From positions 53,200,001 through 53,264,000 of the forward strand of contig CM044320.1 in the NCBI GenBank assembly GCA_024291935.2: DNA of 64,000 nt. Direction: 5' to 3'. The notes under the pieces were generated by a model. It saw only the letters and a list, made by a program, of their open reading frames with translations, was not told the origin of the DNA and ran no database searches. Below, in pieces: positions 54,795 to 64,000 of this stretch (position 1 is the first letter of the stretch; each line of letters starts with the position of its first letter). The position numbers and the translations under genes were made by a program. Source of the DNA: Okapia johnstoni (taxonomy: Eukaryota > Chordata > Mammalia > Artiodactyla > Giraffidae).

Positions 54795-54885
54795 CTACCA
54801 TTTTTTATAGATGACTTTTCCTTTAGCTATAACATAATCAATTAATTCATGATGGCCTCCAAACTGGTAAATCAAATGCTCCCAT
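54795..54885 (-). CDS. AMDHD1: AMDHD1 terminal coding exon and stop
   Basis: 91-nt coding part encoding WEHLIYQFGGHHELIDYVIA and KGKVIYKKW, then TAG at 54797-54795. Acceptor TTTCTAG. Confidence 0.95.
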
Positions 54886-57800
54886 CTAGAAAGAAATCAA
54901 ACATTAATGCATACAAGTCAAAATGATTACTTTGTCAATAAATGCTAATTTCAAAATACATTCTCTAAAAATTTATTTATACTTAGTAGTTAATATTTGG
55001 GCTTTTAAAAAAATGACAGAGTACCATGATAATCAGTCTATGATAAATCAAATATTGTTTAATGATATTAAATATCTGATCTTAAAATATTTGATTCAGT
55101 TAAATGATGTATAAACGGTAACATTAGCATTACTTTCCATGAGACAATGGCTTATGATCCTCAACAGTAGAATTATGGAGCCACCCTCTTCTGTTGCACA
55201 TGAGGTCCAAGAGCTGGGAGAGACATGCTAGGGTCCAGACACCATAGAATTCACAACTTTAAGATTTAGAACAATAAGACTCAAATTGTTACACTGGAAG
55301 TCCACGAGGCAGCAGACTGGGTGAACAGTACAAATCCAGAGGCAGAATAACTGAAGCAAAGCTTTTGGGATGCAGCAGGAATGAGAAGTCAGAAAGGTAA
55401 TGAATTAGAACCAGGGGGACAAGCTAGAGTTGTGACCTGCATGGCTCAGCGCAAGCAGAAAAGGTCAGAACACAAGAAGAAAAACAAAAACACATGTCAA
55501 AGAGCAGCACAAGTCCAAGGTCCAGGTAAACAGAGCAGAAACCCAGAGATCTATGAAAGATGTGAGACAGATGAAGAGACCAGAAAAGTTGGTCTACCCA
55601 TCAGTTTAGGACCTGGAGGGAGACTTTTTGCTTAGAAAAGGGTAACAATGAGAAGACTGGGTAGCTTCTCTGAGCTTACACAGAGCCTAACACAAATCAT
55701 CAGTGGAAAAGCATCTTAACCAACTCTCCATATGACAGTGGGCATACAATATAATGGGGCTTCCCCAGTGGCTCAGACAGTAAAGAATCTGCCTGCAATG
55801 CAGGAGACCTGGGTTCAATCCCTGATCAGGAAGATCCCCTGGAGAAGGGAATGGTGACCCACTCCAGTATTCTTGCCTGGAGAATCCCATGGACAGAGGA
55901 GTCTTGTGGGCTACAGTCCATGGGGTCACAAAGAGTTGGACATGACTAAGCTACTAACACTTTTATTTTTATACAATAAAATGGCTTACTTGGGAGAACA
56001 CTCACCTGGGTGAATTGATGATAATGAGATCTCCCTGCTTGCCAACTTCCAAAGATCCCTGTGTGTGGGATTTTCCCAGAGCATAAGCGGCATTGATGGT
56101 GGCAGCGGCCAAGGCCTCGGGCATGGACATTCTCATGTTCACACATGCCAGATGCATGACCATCGGCTAAAACGGGAAGAGAAAAGCAACTAGACAACTG
56201 CTACCTAGAACATGTCTCAACAAAGCACAACAAATAATGATAGATAAATGCCTAAGTGGAGCTGGCTGAATTAATATGAGAAAAATTTTAAATTTAAATG
56301 TAGATTCTTATGCTTTGGGAAAGATTTCTTTATTACAGAGATTACTTACCCACCCACCCCATATGTATTTAATATTTATTACTTTTCAAGGGTCTTCCCT
56401 GGTGGCTCATTGGTAAAGAATCTGCCTGCCAATGCAGGAGATGCGGATTTGATTCCTGGGTCAGGAAGACCCCTTGGAGAAGGAAATGGCAATGCACTCC
56501 AGTATTCTTGCCTGGATAATTCCATGGACAGAGGAGCCTGGTGGGCTACAGTCCATGGGGTCGCATGAACATGAGCACGAACACTACTTTTCAAGGTCAC
56601 TTACTGTCCTGGGAAGCTCACCTCCATATTTACTTACTAAAACTTCTTTGAGATTATTCAATTCTAAGGGAGAGAATAGGTTATTGTAAAATCACAATGC
56701 CCAAGGCTGCATGAAATCATAATGACCCTTCTCTCTTCTCCCTAAGCCTGGAGGCATTCAAGAGGCACAGAAACACGCAATTATACTGCTGTCTACACGT
56801 TCTTTTTCTTGTTTCACCGGAAGATGTTTTTAGATCTTTGATACATTTTACCAGTTAGTGAAATATTTTAAAATTATTTATATGCTTGGTAGAAGTTTCA
56901 GTCTGCTCAGAAAGGCATGTTAAAAATAATTACCATTGAAAAACAATACGCATTAGGGTTAAAATCGCTGCCCAGGGCGACTATTACTCCTTCATCTAAC
57001 ATTTTCCTGGCTCGAGGTTGCTTCAGTCTAAGGAGAAGGGGGAAGAAAGATATCAGTCTCGAGAAGTGGAAATTTTGAAGAATAGATGTTCAGAATTGAA
57101 GCAGACTTAAGATATCCTGGTATGCTGCGGTTCATGGGGTCGCAAAGAGTCGGACACGACTTAGCAACTGAACAACAACAATAAGATATCCAACTCCTCC
57201 ATGTTCTGGAAGAAGAAACAGAAACTCAAGATTAAGTGATTAGTGGTGGGATGTAGCATAACCCCAGGACTCCTGATTTTTATCATCCTGCTTTTGAAAT
57301 CACTTGGGTATGACTAACTTCTTTAATTGGGGATTATCATGACAATCACTACATTGAGAGATTCTTGTGAAGAAAGAAAAGTACAACTGAAAATTGTTTT
57401 CAAACATAATACATTTTTTGGAATTCCCAAATATAAAACAAGGTTTAAATAATGCTTTTAAAGTTAACTTTCATTTTGCAATTTTAAAATTCATATCTCT
57501 CCCTCACCTTTTTGGAAAGTGGGGGTCTCAAACATTGTTGTAAGTTCTTTAAAATTCATCTGAAGGTCCAAGAATCTAAGATGTACAATGTTTGTGCTTA
57601 TTCCGGGATTGGGTATTTCCCTGATCTCCTTGACCAAATACAATTTAGTCTTTAGGACATGGCTCAAAAGTTATATCAAAGATAAACAAAGCTGGACACT
57701 AGTTAATATGGTGAGGAAAGATTTAATTCAGTAGTAACTATTGCAAAAGAGAAGAGTCCACTGTGAATTGAACTTTGTTTTGTGCAGGGTAACGAGATGT

Positions 57801-60800
57801 TTTAAAAGGATGAATGGAGGACTTCTCTGGTGGCTCAGTGGATGGGAGCCTACCTGCCAATGCAGGGGACACCAGTCCAAGCCCTGGTCTGGCAAGATTT
57901 CACATGCTGTGGGGCAACTAAGCCTGAGTGCCACAACTTTTGAGCCCGTGCTTCTGAGCCCATGTGCTCCAAATACTGAAGCCTGTGCACCTAGAGCCTG
58001 TGCTCTGCAACAAGAGGCCTCTCACACAACCAGAGAAAGACTCAATCCATGGAAGGCACACAGCCATATCCCTGGGGAGATGCCACAAAATATACTTAGA
58101 CATCTCCTCTTTCCTCTTACTTGTAGGATTTATGAGGATAATGGTCCCCACTTGCATCATCTTAGAAAGCAACTCATTTGGATTCAGAATATTCCTAACA
58201 TCTTATGTGTGTTTTTTAAAGTATAAAGCCTCTTTTCTAATTATAAAAGTAATGTATATTGATTTTTTAATTGGAAAATTCCAGAAATGAGGAAGAAAGT
58301 AAAATAAAGCTCCATGCTCCCCAGTAATCTCATTACTCAAATAAGGGTCTAAGCTCCTTCCTCAGGGTCATTCATTACAAACATCACATCATACATCACA
58401 CCATACAATTGGCATCTTCCATGAGCTAAGTTTTCCTGATCTGCATTTTTAAGGAATTTGTAAGGGTGATGAAGTACTGTTTGGGCATCTTGGAAGTCTG
58501 TGCCTTTACAGCTTGTACTTGCAGCTCCTGCGTGGAGGTAGAAAACAACCTCACCTCAGCATGTAGGCCGTGGTGGGCAGGAGGACAGCAGAGCACCTGG
58601 CTGTTGCCATGGCAGCGATGCCTTCATCACTCACTTCTTCCAGGTGACTGATGGCCTGGGCTCCCAGTTCCGCCCCAAGCTAAGCAGAATGGACAGAGAA
58701 AGAGAGGTTTCACGCACAGCAACAACAAATCAATAAAGTGCCAGTATATGGTTTTTCCTACAAAAATAAACAATAAACAATACTCTATTATTGCCAACTA
58801 CCTCTTGTGAGCACAAGCCTCCAAGTGGGTAAAGGGTTTATGGTGGACATTCATTTGAAAATTTAGCTAGCATGCTACTTCAAAATCTATTCTTACACAC
58901 AAATGCTTACCAAGATCTTCAAAACATTTGCTAAAAGAGAAAATTTTATGAATCTTATGAATCAGAATAAAACATTGAGTAATTTGGTAGTAAAATCTGA
59001 TTGTTATACATCATAAAAATACAAGAAAGGTACCTGGAATGCCATTGCACTCAGAGAAAACAGATCAGGTGAGAAAACAGACTTTAGGAGTGTGGAATCA
59101 TTTGTATAGTTTGCAAATATCTTCTTTTTTTGCCACACCTCACAGCTTTCGGGCTCTTAATTCCCAGACCTAACCTGGGCCCCTGGCAGTGGACACACAG
59201 AGACTTAACCACTGGACCACCAGGGAAGTCCCTAGATTATCTTCTTGAACTTGGTTTTTCTCCAGATGAAAAGTTTATGCCAGGTTGTTAGAAGACAACC
59301 AAGAAGAGGTAATGCTCAGATAAGAATGTATTAAAGTGGATTATTTCTCAACTTGACAAATTTTCACACATGCGCGCACACATACACACACACACATGTG
59401 CGTGCGCACGCTCGCGTGGAAGGTGACATGATGAGCATTCCAAGGAAAGGAGACTGATAGCTGCTGGCATTCCACTGTGAGCCAGGGAGGCTGTGATGCC
59501 CACACCAGGGCAGGGAAGAAAAGCCCCCCATTAGCATCTGGCTCAGGTAGACGAGCACTGGGATCCGGGCTCTGGGGGCTTGTGGACAGCACAGACGATG
59601 CTCCCCAAGGCAGGTTTCTTTTGATCTTAGAATCATCCTCAACTTTTCCAAACTTGATTTGCTCATCTAGGGAATTATCAACTTCTATTGATTTAATTCA
59701 CATTTAATTCACAGTCACTCTCTACAGCCCAAAGTACCTTGTTGACCACCCAGTTCTCATTCATTTAACAAATATTTACTTTCTAAAGACCATTTGCACT
59801 CTAGGCACTGTGTTAACCTCCGGGAAATAAGGCTGGGTAAGGTTGGACACGACTGAGCGACTAAGCATGTGCACACACACAGACACACACACACAAGAAG
59901 ACATGGGTATGGTCCTCAATGTGTTCACGTCCAGTAGGGATCACAGAGGAGATTTTAAACAGTGGAACAAAGACAGGGAGGGGCTATAACCTACTCTTGG
60001 AGAGGTTTGGGAAGGATTCCAGAGAGGTGGTCATTCAGATGAAACTTGGAGGGGATTTTGAATCTCTTCCAAGTATGAATAAATGAATCTGGGAAAGACT
60101 TCACAATTTGAAAATCATCCTGTTACTATTAAGGCATGCTCCACTACAATTCGTCTGAATGCTGCCACAGAAAAACTCTAGAAGCTTCATGTGAAATTAA
60201 GAGACTGCTAGGGTGACTTCGAGTGACAATCAAAATAGGTTGTGAATTTAGTAAATGAGATCAAAAAGGTATTTTTTTCCTACTAGTATCACCAGGAGGA
60301 GATAATAAAAGTAAATGATAAGCAAAAAAGTATTCCAAAGCTCAACCAGACCAACCTGCACATATTTCTAACAAATTTCCCCATTTTCTATCTTTTCAGG
60401 TCATTCCTTCCTTTGAACAAACTCTTTGAATTTTTCCATAGCAAAAGTGTTGACAAAGGAAGGGCAAAAGAACAACCATACCTCAGCAGCCTTCATGGGG
60501 TGGAGTTCATCCCCATGGAAGTTAATCTGTAACCCTATATCTTTCCCACTTTGAAGAATTCTTCTGGTGGAATCAAGATCAAAAACACCCTTTTCACAGA
60601 ACACATCTATATTGTCAATGTGTAGTTCCCCATTTCTGCCAAGTTCCTTCAGCCTTGGGAGGTGGTTTTTGATGATGTCATCAGCGGCCTCAGTAGCAGT
60701 TTTTCCTCTGAGAGAAGAAAAGGAGATCACCACAGGCAAGTTTAAAAAAAAAAAAAAGTTGGAGAAAGGGGTCTTTGGTACTTGGAGAACCTGAGAAACT

Positions 60801-63053
60801 ATAGATATGTGACCCTGAGCCTCAAAAAGGTAAAGAAAGAATCAAAGCTGTAACTCAGGACTCTTAACAATTGGGACAAGCCTGCCTAACAGAGGTATTG
60901 ACAAGACTTCTGTATACACTGGCCCTAGAGGCAGAGAGACAGATGGCTCACCCATTCTGGCATACTGGAGTTGCTTTTGGGAAAGTCAGCAAAGCCACCT
61001 GGCTGAAAACCTGAATCTTCTTGTCAAGGACACTTAGAGGATACCCTGGATGCTTCCCTGATACCCAACTGTGGGCCCCTTACCTGGGTCCAGCTATCAT
61101 CCTGACTTTTTCTTCCTGCAGTTTCTAGAGGCATCTGCCTAATGAGTTCTGTCTCATCAGACATAGGGGAAGAAAGAGACCCTGAAATTCTAAGATTCCT
61201 GGGTAGTTATATCTGAGAATGGGCTGGGCTTTTGGAGTCAGAGAGCCCCAGAGCTCCACCACTTGCTGGGTGTGTAACTTTGGACACATGATGCAGATGT
61301 CATGTGGCATCCTCTGGGCCTTTATCTTTGGGTATGAAGAGGAGACCTCACAGGCTCACTGGCAGATGGAGAAATTTTCTGTAAAACATCAGCCTTGTAT
61401 TTGGCACTCAGAAAACTCTTACTCAGCAAAAACCGCCTGGGTGGGTAGACAGATGTGGATTATGAGGAGACCAGTATATGTTGTTTCTATTTTTGAGACA
61501 ACCATATAGGAAAGGTGTTATTTTGCTGATTTACAGATGAACAATTCATGTTCAGAAAAGTTAATGATCAAAACTTAAAATCAACCAGTTGGACGGAGCT
61601 AAGCTAGATTCAAACCCAGGTCTGAGGTCTCTCCAAAGTCTGAGACTTTTCTACCATGTCGCATTGTCTTTCCAACTGAAAAAAATAACGAAAAACAGAC
61701 TATCATAGACAGGATGTCCGAGAAGTCTTAGTGCAGTTTCAAGTCTTAATAATTTCAGAAGTATAAATGGTAAATACATACAACAAATATCGTTGTAAAT
61801 ATTCAGCATTTATGTTTCTTTCTACTTAATTGCTGAATATTTTGTAAATTTTTCGCAATAATTTTCAATGTTAATTTTTTTGGTTCCTCTGAGGATGGTA
61901 AACAAATATTAACATTAAAATTTCTATTTTTCAAAGTTCACAAAACTAAATAAGTGTAAAAAATTTAATTAAACCTGAAATGATTTAATTATTAATTTTA
62001 AATATTATTTAATTAAATGGGCTATTTAAATAATTAAACCATTTTTGTAAGCTTTCGGCATTTATTATCTAAGTTACCACAACTTAAAACTTCACAGGCG
62101 ACGCCCTGTGAATTTTGTAGTCCTGGATTTTTTTGGGTCTTTTGGTTCTGGAACTGTTGGCCTTCTGATGTAGTAATTCCAGGACAGACAAGATGCAGGA
62201 ACAGAAGGGGAGAGAATTCTCTATGGCAAATCCATACAGGAGAAACTTTTTAGATAGAGAGAAAAGCTGAAAAACACATTTACAACAATAAAACAAAAAT
62301 GTTTGCTGCTAAACAAGCAAACAGATGAACAAAAACAAAAACCAGTGTGAGTTATCTTGACGTCAAGATTTGATCTACCTCTACAGGGTGTTAATCTCTA
62401 AGGAGCCTTTGTGATCACTGTCATGGGAAACTACTTAAATGAGTATCTGTCATTTTAAAGGACCTATCAGGGCAATTTCTTTTCATTGACCAAAAAAAAA
62501 AAAAAGCTGTGAACGTCTCTTTTTCCTTCACCATGAAGAGACTTGCAAATGGGTGGGCGTGATGGAGACCACCTTCCTAAAACCACGGGTATGAGATGAC
62601 TGACCTTTAGAATCAGAACACCTTTCCAAAGGCTCTACTGCTTCCTCGGCAAGAGCTCAAGTACTGGTGCACCTTCGCCCCCTGGAGAACACAGCTCCCA
62701 CTTAGACGCCCCCACACGACCCCTTCTGGTTTTCAACTGCCCGAGTTAAACCCCGGTCCCTTCTGTTGAGGTTACTTTGGCACGGAGTGGGCTCCGCAGT
62801 AAGTGGCCGAGATGCCGATGTCCAACTCCCGCCGGGCGCGCTCAATCACCCGCAGCATCTTGAGCTCCATCTCCAGGCTGAGGCCGTATCCACTCTTGCA
62901 CTCCACCAGCGTGGTCCCGGCCCGCATCATGTACCCAAGCCGCTGCTGGAAGGAGCTATACAGCTCCTCCTCAGAGGCCTGGCGGGTGCGCTCCACCGTG
63001 AAGTTGATCCCTCCTCCAGCCTCATGGATGTCCATGTATGTGGCTCCTGCCAA
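54795..63053 (-). CDS. AMDHD1: Imidazolonepropionase, 3' part of gene (last six coding exons)
   Basis: Amidohydrolase that hydrolyses 4-imidazolone-5-propionate to N-formimino-L-glutamate, third step of histidine breakdown (HutI in bacteria). Exons in transcript order on the - strand: 63053-62776, 60707-60482, 58679-58555, 57027-56934, 56166-56006, 54885-54795. They total 975 nt = 324 residues plus stop and correspond to residue 104 onward of the 426-residue human protein. Metal and catalytic residues known from HutI are visible: His and Glu in FHGDE (about 260 and 263), His in SHLEE (about 283), Asp in GSDFNP (about 334). The HTH metal motif lies in exons beyond the right edge. All phases close. 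The C-terminus reads VIYKKW, one residue longer than human. Confidence 0.96.
55759..55970 (+). repeat. Bov-tA SINE beside an AMDHD1 splice donor
   Basis: GGGCTTCCCCAGTGGCTCAG head through 'gttggacatgactaagctac'. Flanked by ATACAATATAATGG and ATACAATAAAATGG; the right copy ends at 55984, 20 nt from the donor at 56005. Confidence 0.95.
56006..56166 (-). CDS. AMDHD1: AMDHD1 coding exon, residues 345-398 (second from last)
   Basis: 161-nt exon encoding PMVMHLACVNMRMSMPEALA and ending GDLIIINSP. A Bov-tA SINE sits about 20 nt beyond its donor. Confidence 0.96.
56392..56582 (+). repeat. Bov-tA SINE with target duplication
   Basis: GGTCTTCCCTGGTGGCTCAT head and TTTGATTCCTGGGTCAGG box. Flanked by ATTACTTTTCAAGG / ACTACTTTTCAAGG. 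Confidence 0.92.
56934..57027 (-). CDS. AMDHD1: AMDHD1 coding exon, residues 313-344 (third from last), GSDFNP
   Basis: 94-nt exon encoding LKQPRARKMLDEGVIVALGS then DFNPNAYCFSM. The Asp of GSDFNP is the last metal ligand of the amidohydrolase fold. Donor GTAATT. Confidence 0.96.
57118..57182 (+). repeat. Very short BovB-type 3' insertion (65 bp)
   Basis: 'gctgcggttcatggggtcgcaaagagtcgg' is the BovB 3' end. Flanked by TAAGATATCC on both sides (57108-57117 and 57183-57191 region). Confidence 0.75.
57814..58065 (+). repeat. CHR-type SINE
   Basis: GGACTTCTCTGGTGGCTCAG head and a CHR body with 'gagcctgtgctctgcaacaagag'. Confidence 0.85.
58555..58679 (-). CDS. AMDHD1: AMDHD1 coding exon, residues 272-313 (fourth from last)
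   Basis: 125-nt exon encoding LGAELGAQAISHLEEVSDEG and ending LLPTTAYML. The His of SHLEE matches the catalytic His of HutI. Donor GTGAGG. Confidence 0.96.
59130..59231 (-). repeat. CHR-2-type SINE, reversed
   Basis: 'ttgccacacctcacagc' through ACTGGACCACCAGGGAAGTCC. Flanked by ATATCTTCTT / TTATCTTCTT. Confidence 0.85.
59366..59416. repeat. Alternating purine-pyrimidine (CA/CG) tract
   Basis: About 50 bp of CACACATGCGCGCACACATA type sequence followed by TGTGCGTGCGCACGCTCGCG: almost perfectly alternating and rich in CG and CA steps. Confidence 0.9.
59755..60100. repeat. Ancient repeat with embedded BovA tail and (CA)n
   Basis: 'ttcatttaacaaatatttac...ctaggcactgtgttaacctccgg' is an old mammalian element. 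A BovA-like end (GGTTGGACACGACTGAGCGA) plus (CA)n at about 59842-59897 splits it. Confidence 0.5.
60482..60707 (-). CDS. AMDHD1: AMDHD1 coding exon, residues 196-271 (fifth from last), FHGDE
   Basis: 226-nt exon encoding GKTATEAADDIIKNHLPRLK and on through INFHGDELHPMKAAE, with metal-binding His and catalytic Glu in HGDE. Acceptor CTCTCAG, donor GTATGG. Confidence 0.96.
61218..61400 (+). repeat. MIR
   Basis: 'cttttggagtcagagagccccagagctccaccacttgctgggtgtgtaactttgg' is the MIR 5' half in forward orientation. Confidence 0.75.
61520..61650 (-). repeat. MIR, reversed
   Basis: 'gatttacagatgaacaattcatgttcagaaaagttaatgat...attcaaacccaggtctgag' is a worn reverse MIR. Confidence 0.6.
62776..63053 (-). 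CDS. AMDHD1: AMDHD1 coding exon, residues 104-196 (sixth from last)
   Basis: 278-nt exon starting LAGATYMDIHEAGGG, with GTTLVECKSGYGLSLE and ending SATYCGAHSVP. The conserved VE(C/V)KSGYG and YCGAH blocks are present. It ends AA before donor GTAACC. Confidence 0.96.
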
Positions 63054-64000
63054 CTGAACACACAGGCTTACCCTTAGGTCTGGAAAATGAAGGGAGGCTG
63101 CAGGCAGGTCTGCAGAACCTACGGCCAGGGATGATATTCGACATGATTGACAACTGCTACGGCATAGGCACACAGCCAATCAGAAAGGATGCTGGGACAC
63201 ACAATTCTAGAAGTCCCTACTCTGCCAGGGTGTTGGGGAGTTGTGGGGGTCCGAGGCGTGCCAGGAAGGGACCAGGGTGGCAGAGACGGGAGACGTGGTA
63301 GGGACCTGGAGTCTCAGGGTAGCGACAGTTTACCAACAGGTACAAAAGTATTTTAACAATCCAGTTAGTCCCAGTGTGTACCAGCTAATCTCAGTCTACT
63401 GCTCAGCACCTATGAAAAAGTGAAGCTTAGACGATTAGTGGATCCCACTGTCATTATCTGAGTCTCCACCAAGAGACCCAGAGCATTTCCACTCCTCGGT
63501 ATTTGGCCACCTAGAGTTTCAGGCCTGACCTCTGTCACTCAAGAAAATAAAAAGGCTCTTTGTGAGATCCTGCTGAGCTCCTGTTATTCTGAGCTGCAAG
63601 GAGGGTGGTGCAGACAAAATGTTCCATCCTGGGGGGCTCCCTTTGCTACACCCTTTCCTTTCTTCTTAATTCTGTCACATTCAAGTTATTGCAAACTAGA
63701 GCTTTTAAGGAAAATTTCAATGGTTTTATAATAAACGATCTTCAAGGATTTCATGTTCACAAAAACCTGGTGGGCTTGGCCCTTTCTGCATCAGATAATG
63801 AGAGAACTGGACTGCAAACCTCTAAATTTTTGGCTCTGAAATTCAGTGGTTTAATAAAGTCTTAAAAAAACAGCTCTAGATTGTTGAGAAAGGTGGACAA
63901 TACTTGAATAAATTTTTTTTCTTTTTCTGAAATCATCCAATTTGGCTGTTAGGATGTACAATTTAAAAAAAAAAAACAGTGTGAAGAAAAAATTTGAAGG
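63054..64000 (-). other. AMDHD1: AMDHD1 intron, right edge of window
   Basis: Intron upstream of the first recognised AMDHD1 exon. No match to the human N-terminal 103 residues (including the HTH metal motif) and no clear repeat were seen. Confidence 0.6.

Larger units (their letters stand above)
60708..62775 (-). other. AMDHD1: AMDHD1 intron, mostly unclassified
   Basis: Contains two MIR remnants (listed) and a very AT-rich stretch at 61720-62050 with repeated TTTAATTAAA-type words. No exon or ruminant SINE was recognised. Confidence 0.6.

Noticed and set aside
15656..56600. Repeated near-identical units that could suggest an array
   Set aside because: Units are dispersed SINEs in both orientations with individual target duplications, not a CRISPR or satellite array.
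62766..63301. Plus-strand frames opposite the AMDHD1 exon
   Set aside because: Antisense shadows of a GC-rich exon; the - strand frame matches imidazolonepropionase.

Overview
The window is mammalian, from a ruminant and most likely a bovid. It carries split genes with GT-AG introns and a dense load of repeats specific to ruminants: Bov-tA and Bov-A2 SINEs, a BovB (RTE) LINE, CHR-type tRNA-Glu SINEs and ruminant L1. Cattle, bison, buffalo, sheep and goat cannot be told apart with confidence from the sequence alone. No bacterial-type operon, CRISPR array or RNA gene was found.

Three protein-coding genes account for essentially all real coding sequence. (1) LTA4H, + strand, about 1-23985: the window opens inside an intron and holds the last 15 exons (residues 161-611), the stop at 23817-23819 and a poly(A) signal at 23962-23967. 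(2) HAL (histidine ammonia-lyase), + strand, start codon 28419, stop 48828-48830, poly(A) signal 50334-50339. All 20 coding exons are present and add up to 1974 nt, or 657 codons plus stop, the same length as the human enzyme as I recall it. (3) AMDHD1 (imidazolonepropionase), - strand, stop at 54795-54797: its last six coding exons lie between 54795 and 63053, and the first exons are beyond the right edge. Exon phases close without a gap in all three genes.

HAL and AMDHD1 are tail to tail with about 4 kb between their poly(A) signals. HAL converts histidine to urocanate (step 1 of histidine breakdown) and AMDHD1 hydrolyses imidazolonepropionate to formiminoglutamate (step 3), so two enzymes of one pathway are neighbours. 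LTA4H, upstream and on the same strand as HAL, is a bifunctional zinc enzyme of lipid signalling (leukotriene B4 synthesis) and peptide trimming, with no known pathway link.

The rest is intron and intergenic DNA full of transposable elements. The notable ones are a nearly open BovB reverse-transcriptase frame with a perfect 35-bp target duplication (5713-7468), an L1 inserted into a CHR SINE (33845-34785), an L1 split by a Bov-tA (26027-26999), a candidate solo LTR with a TATA box between HAL and AMDHD1 (51120-51662), and SINEs inserted within tens of bases of splice sites in HAL and AMDHD1. I found no previously undescribed biological system. The most interesting observations are these splice-site-proximal insertions, the GC-AG intron and micro-exons, and the histidine gene pair.
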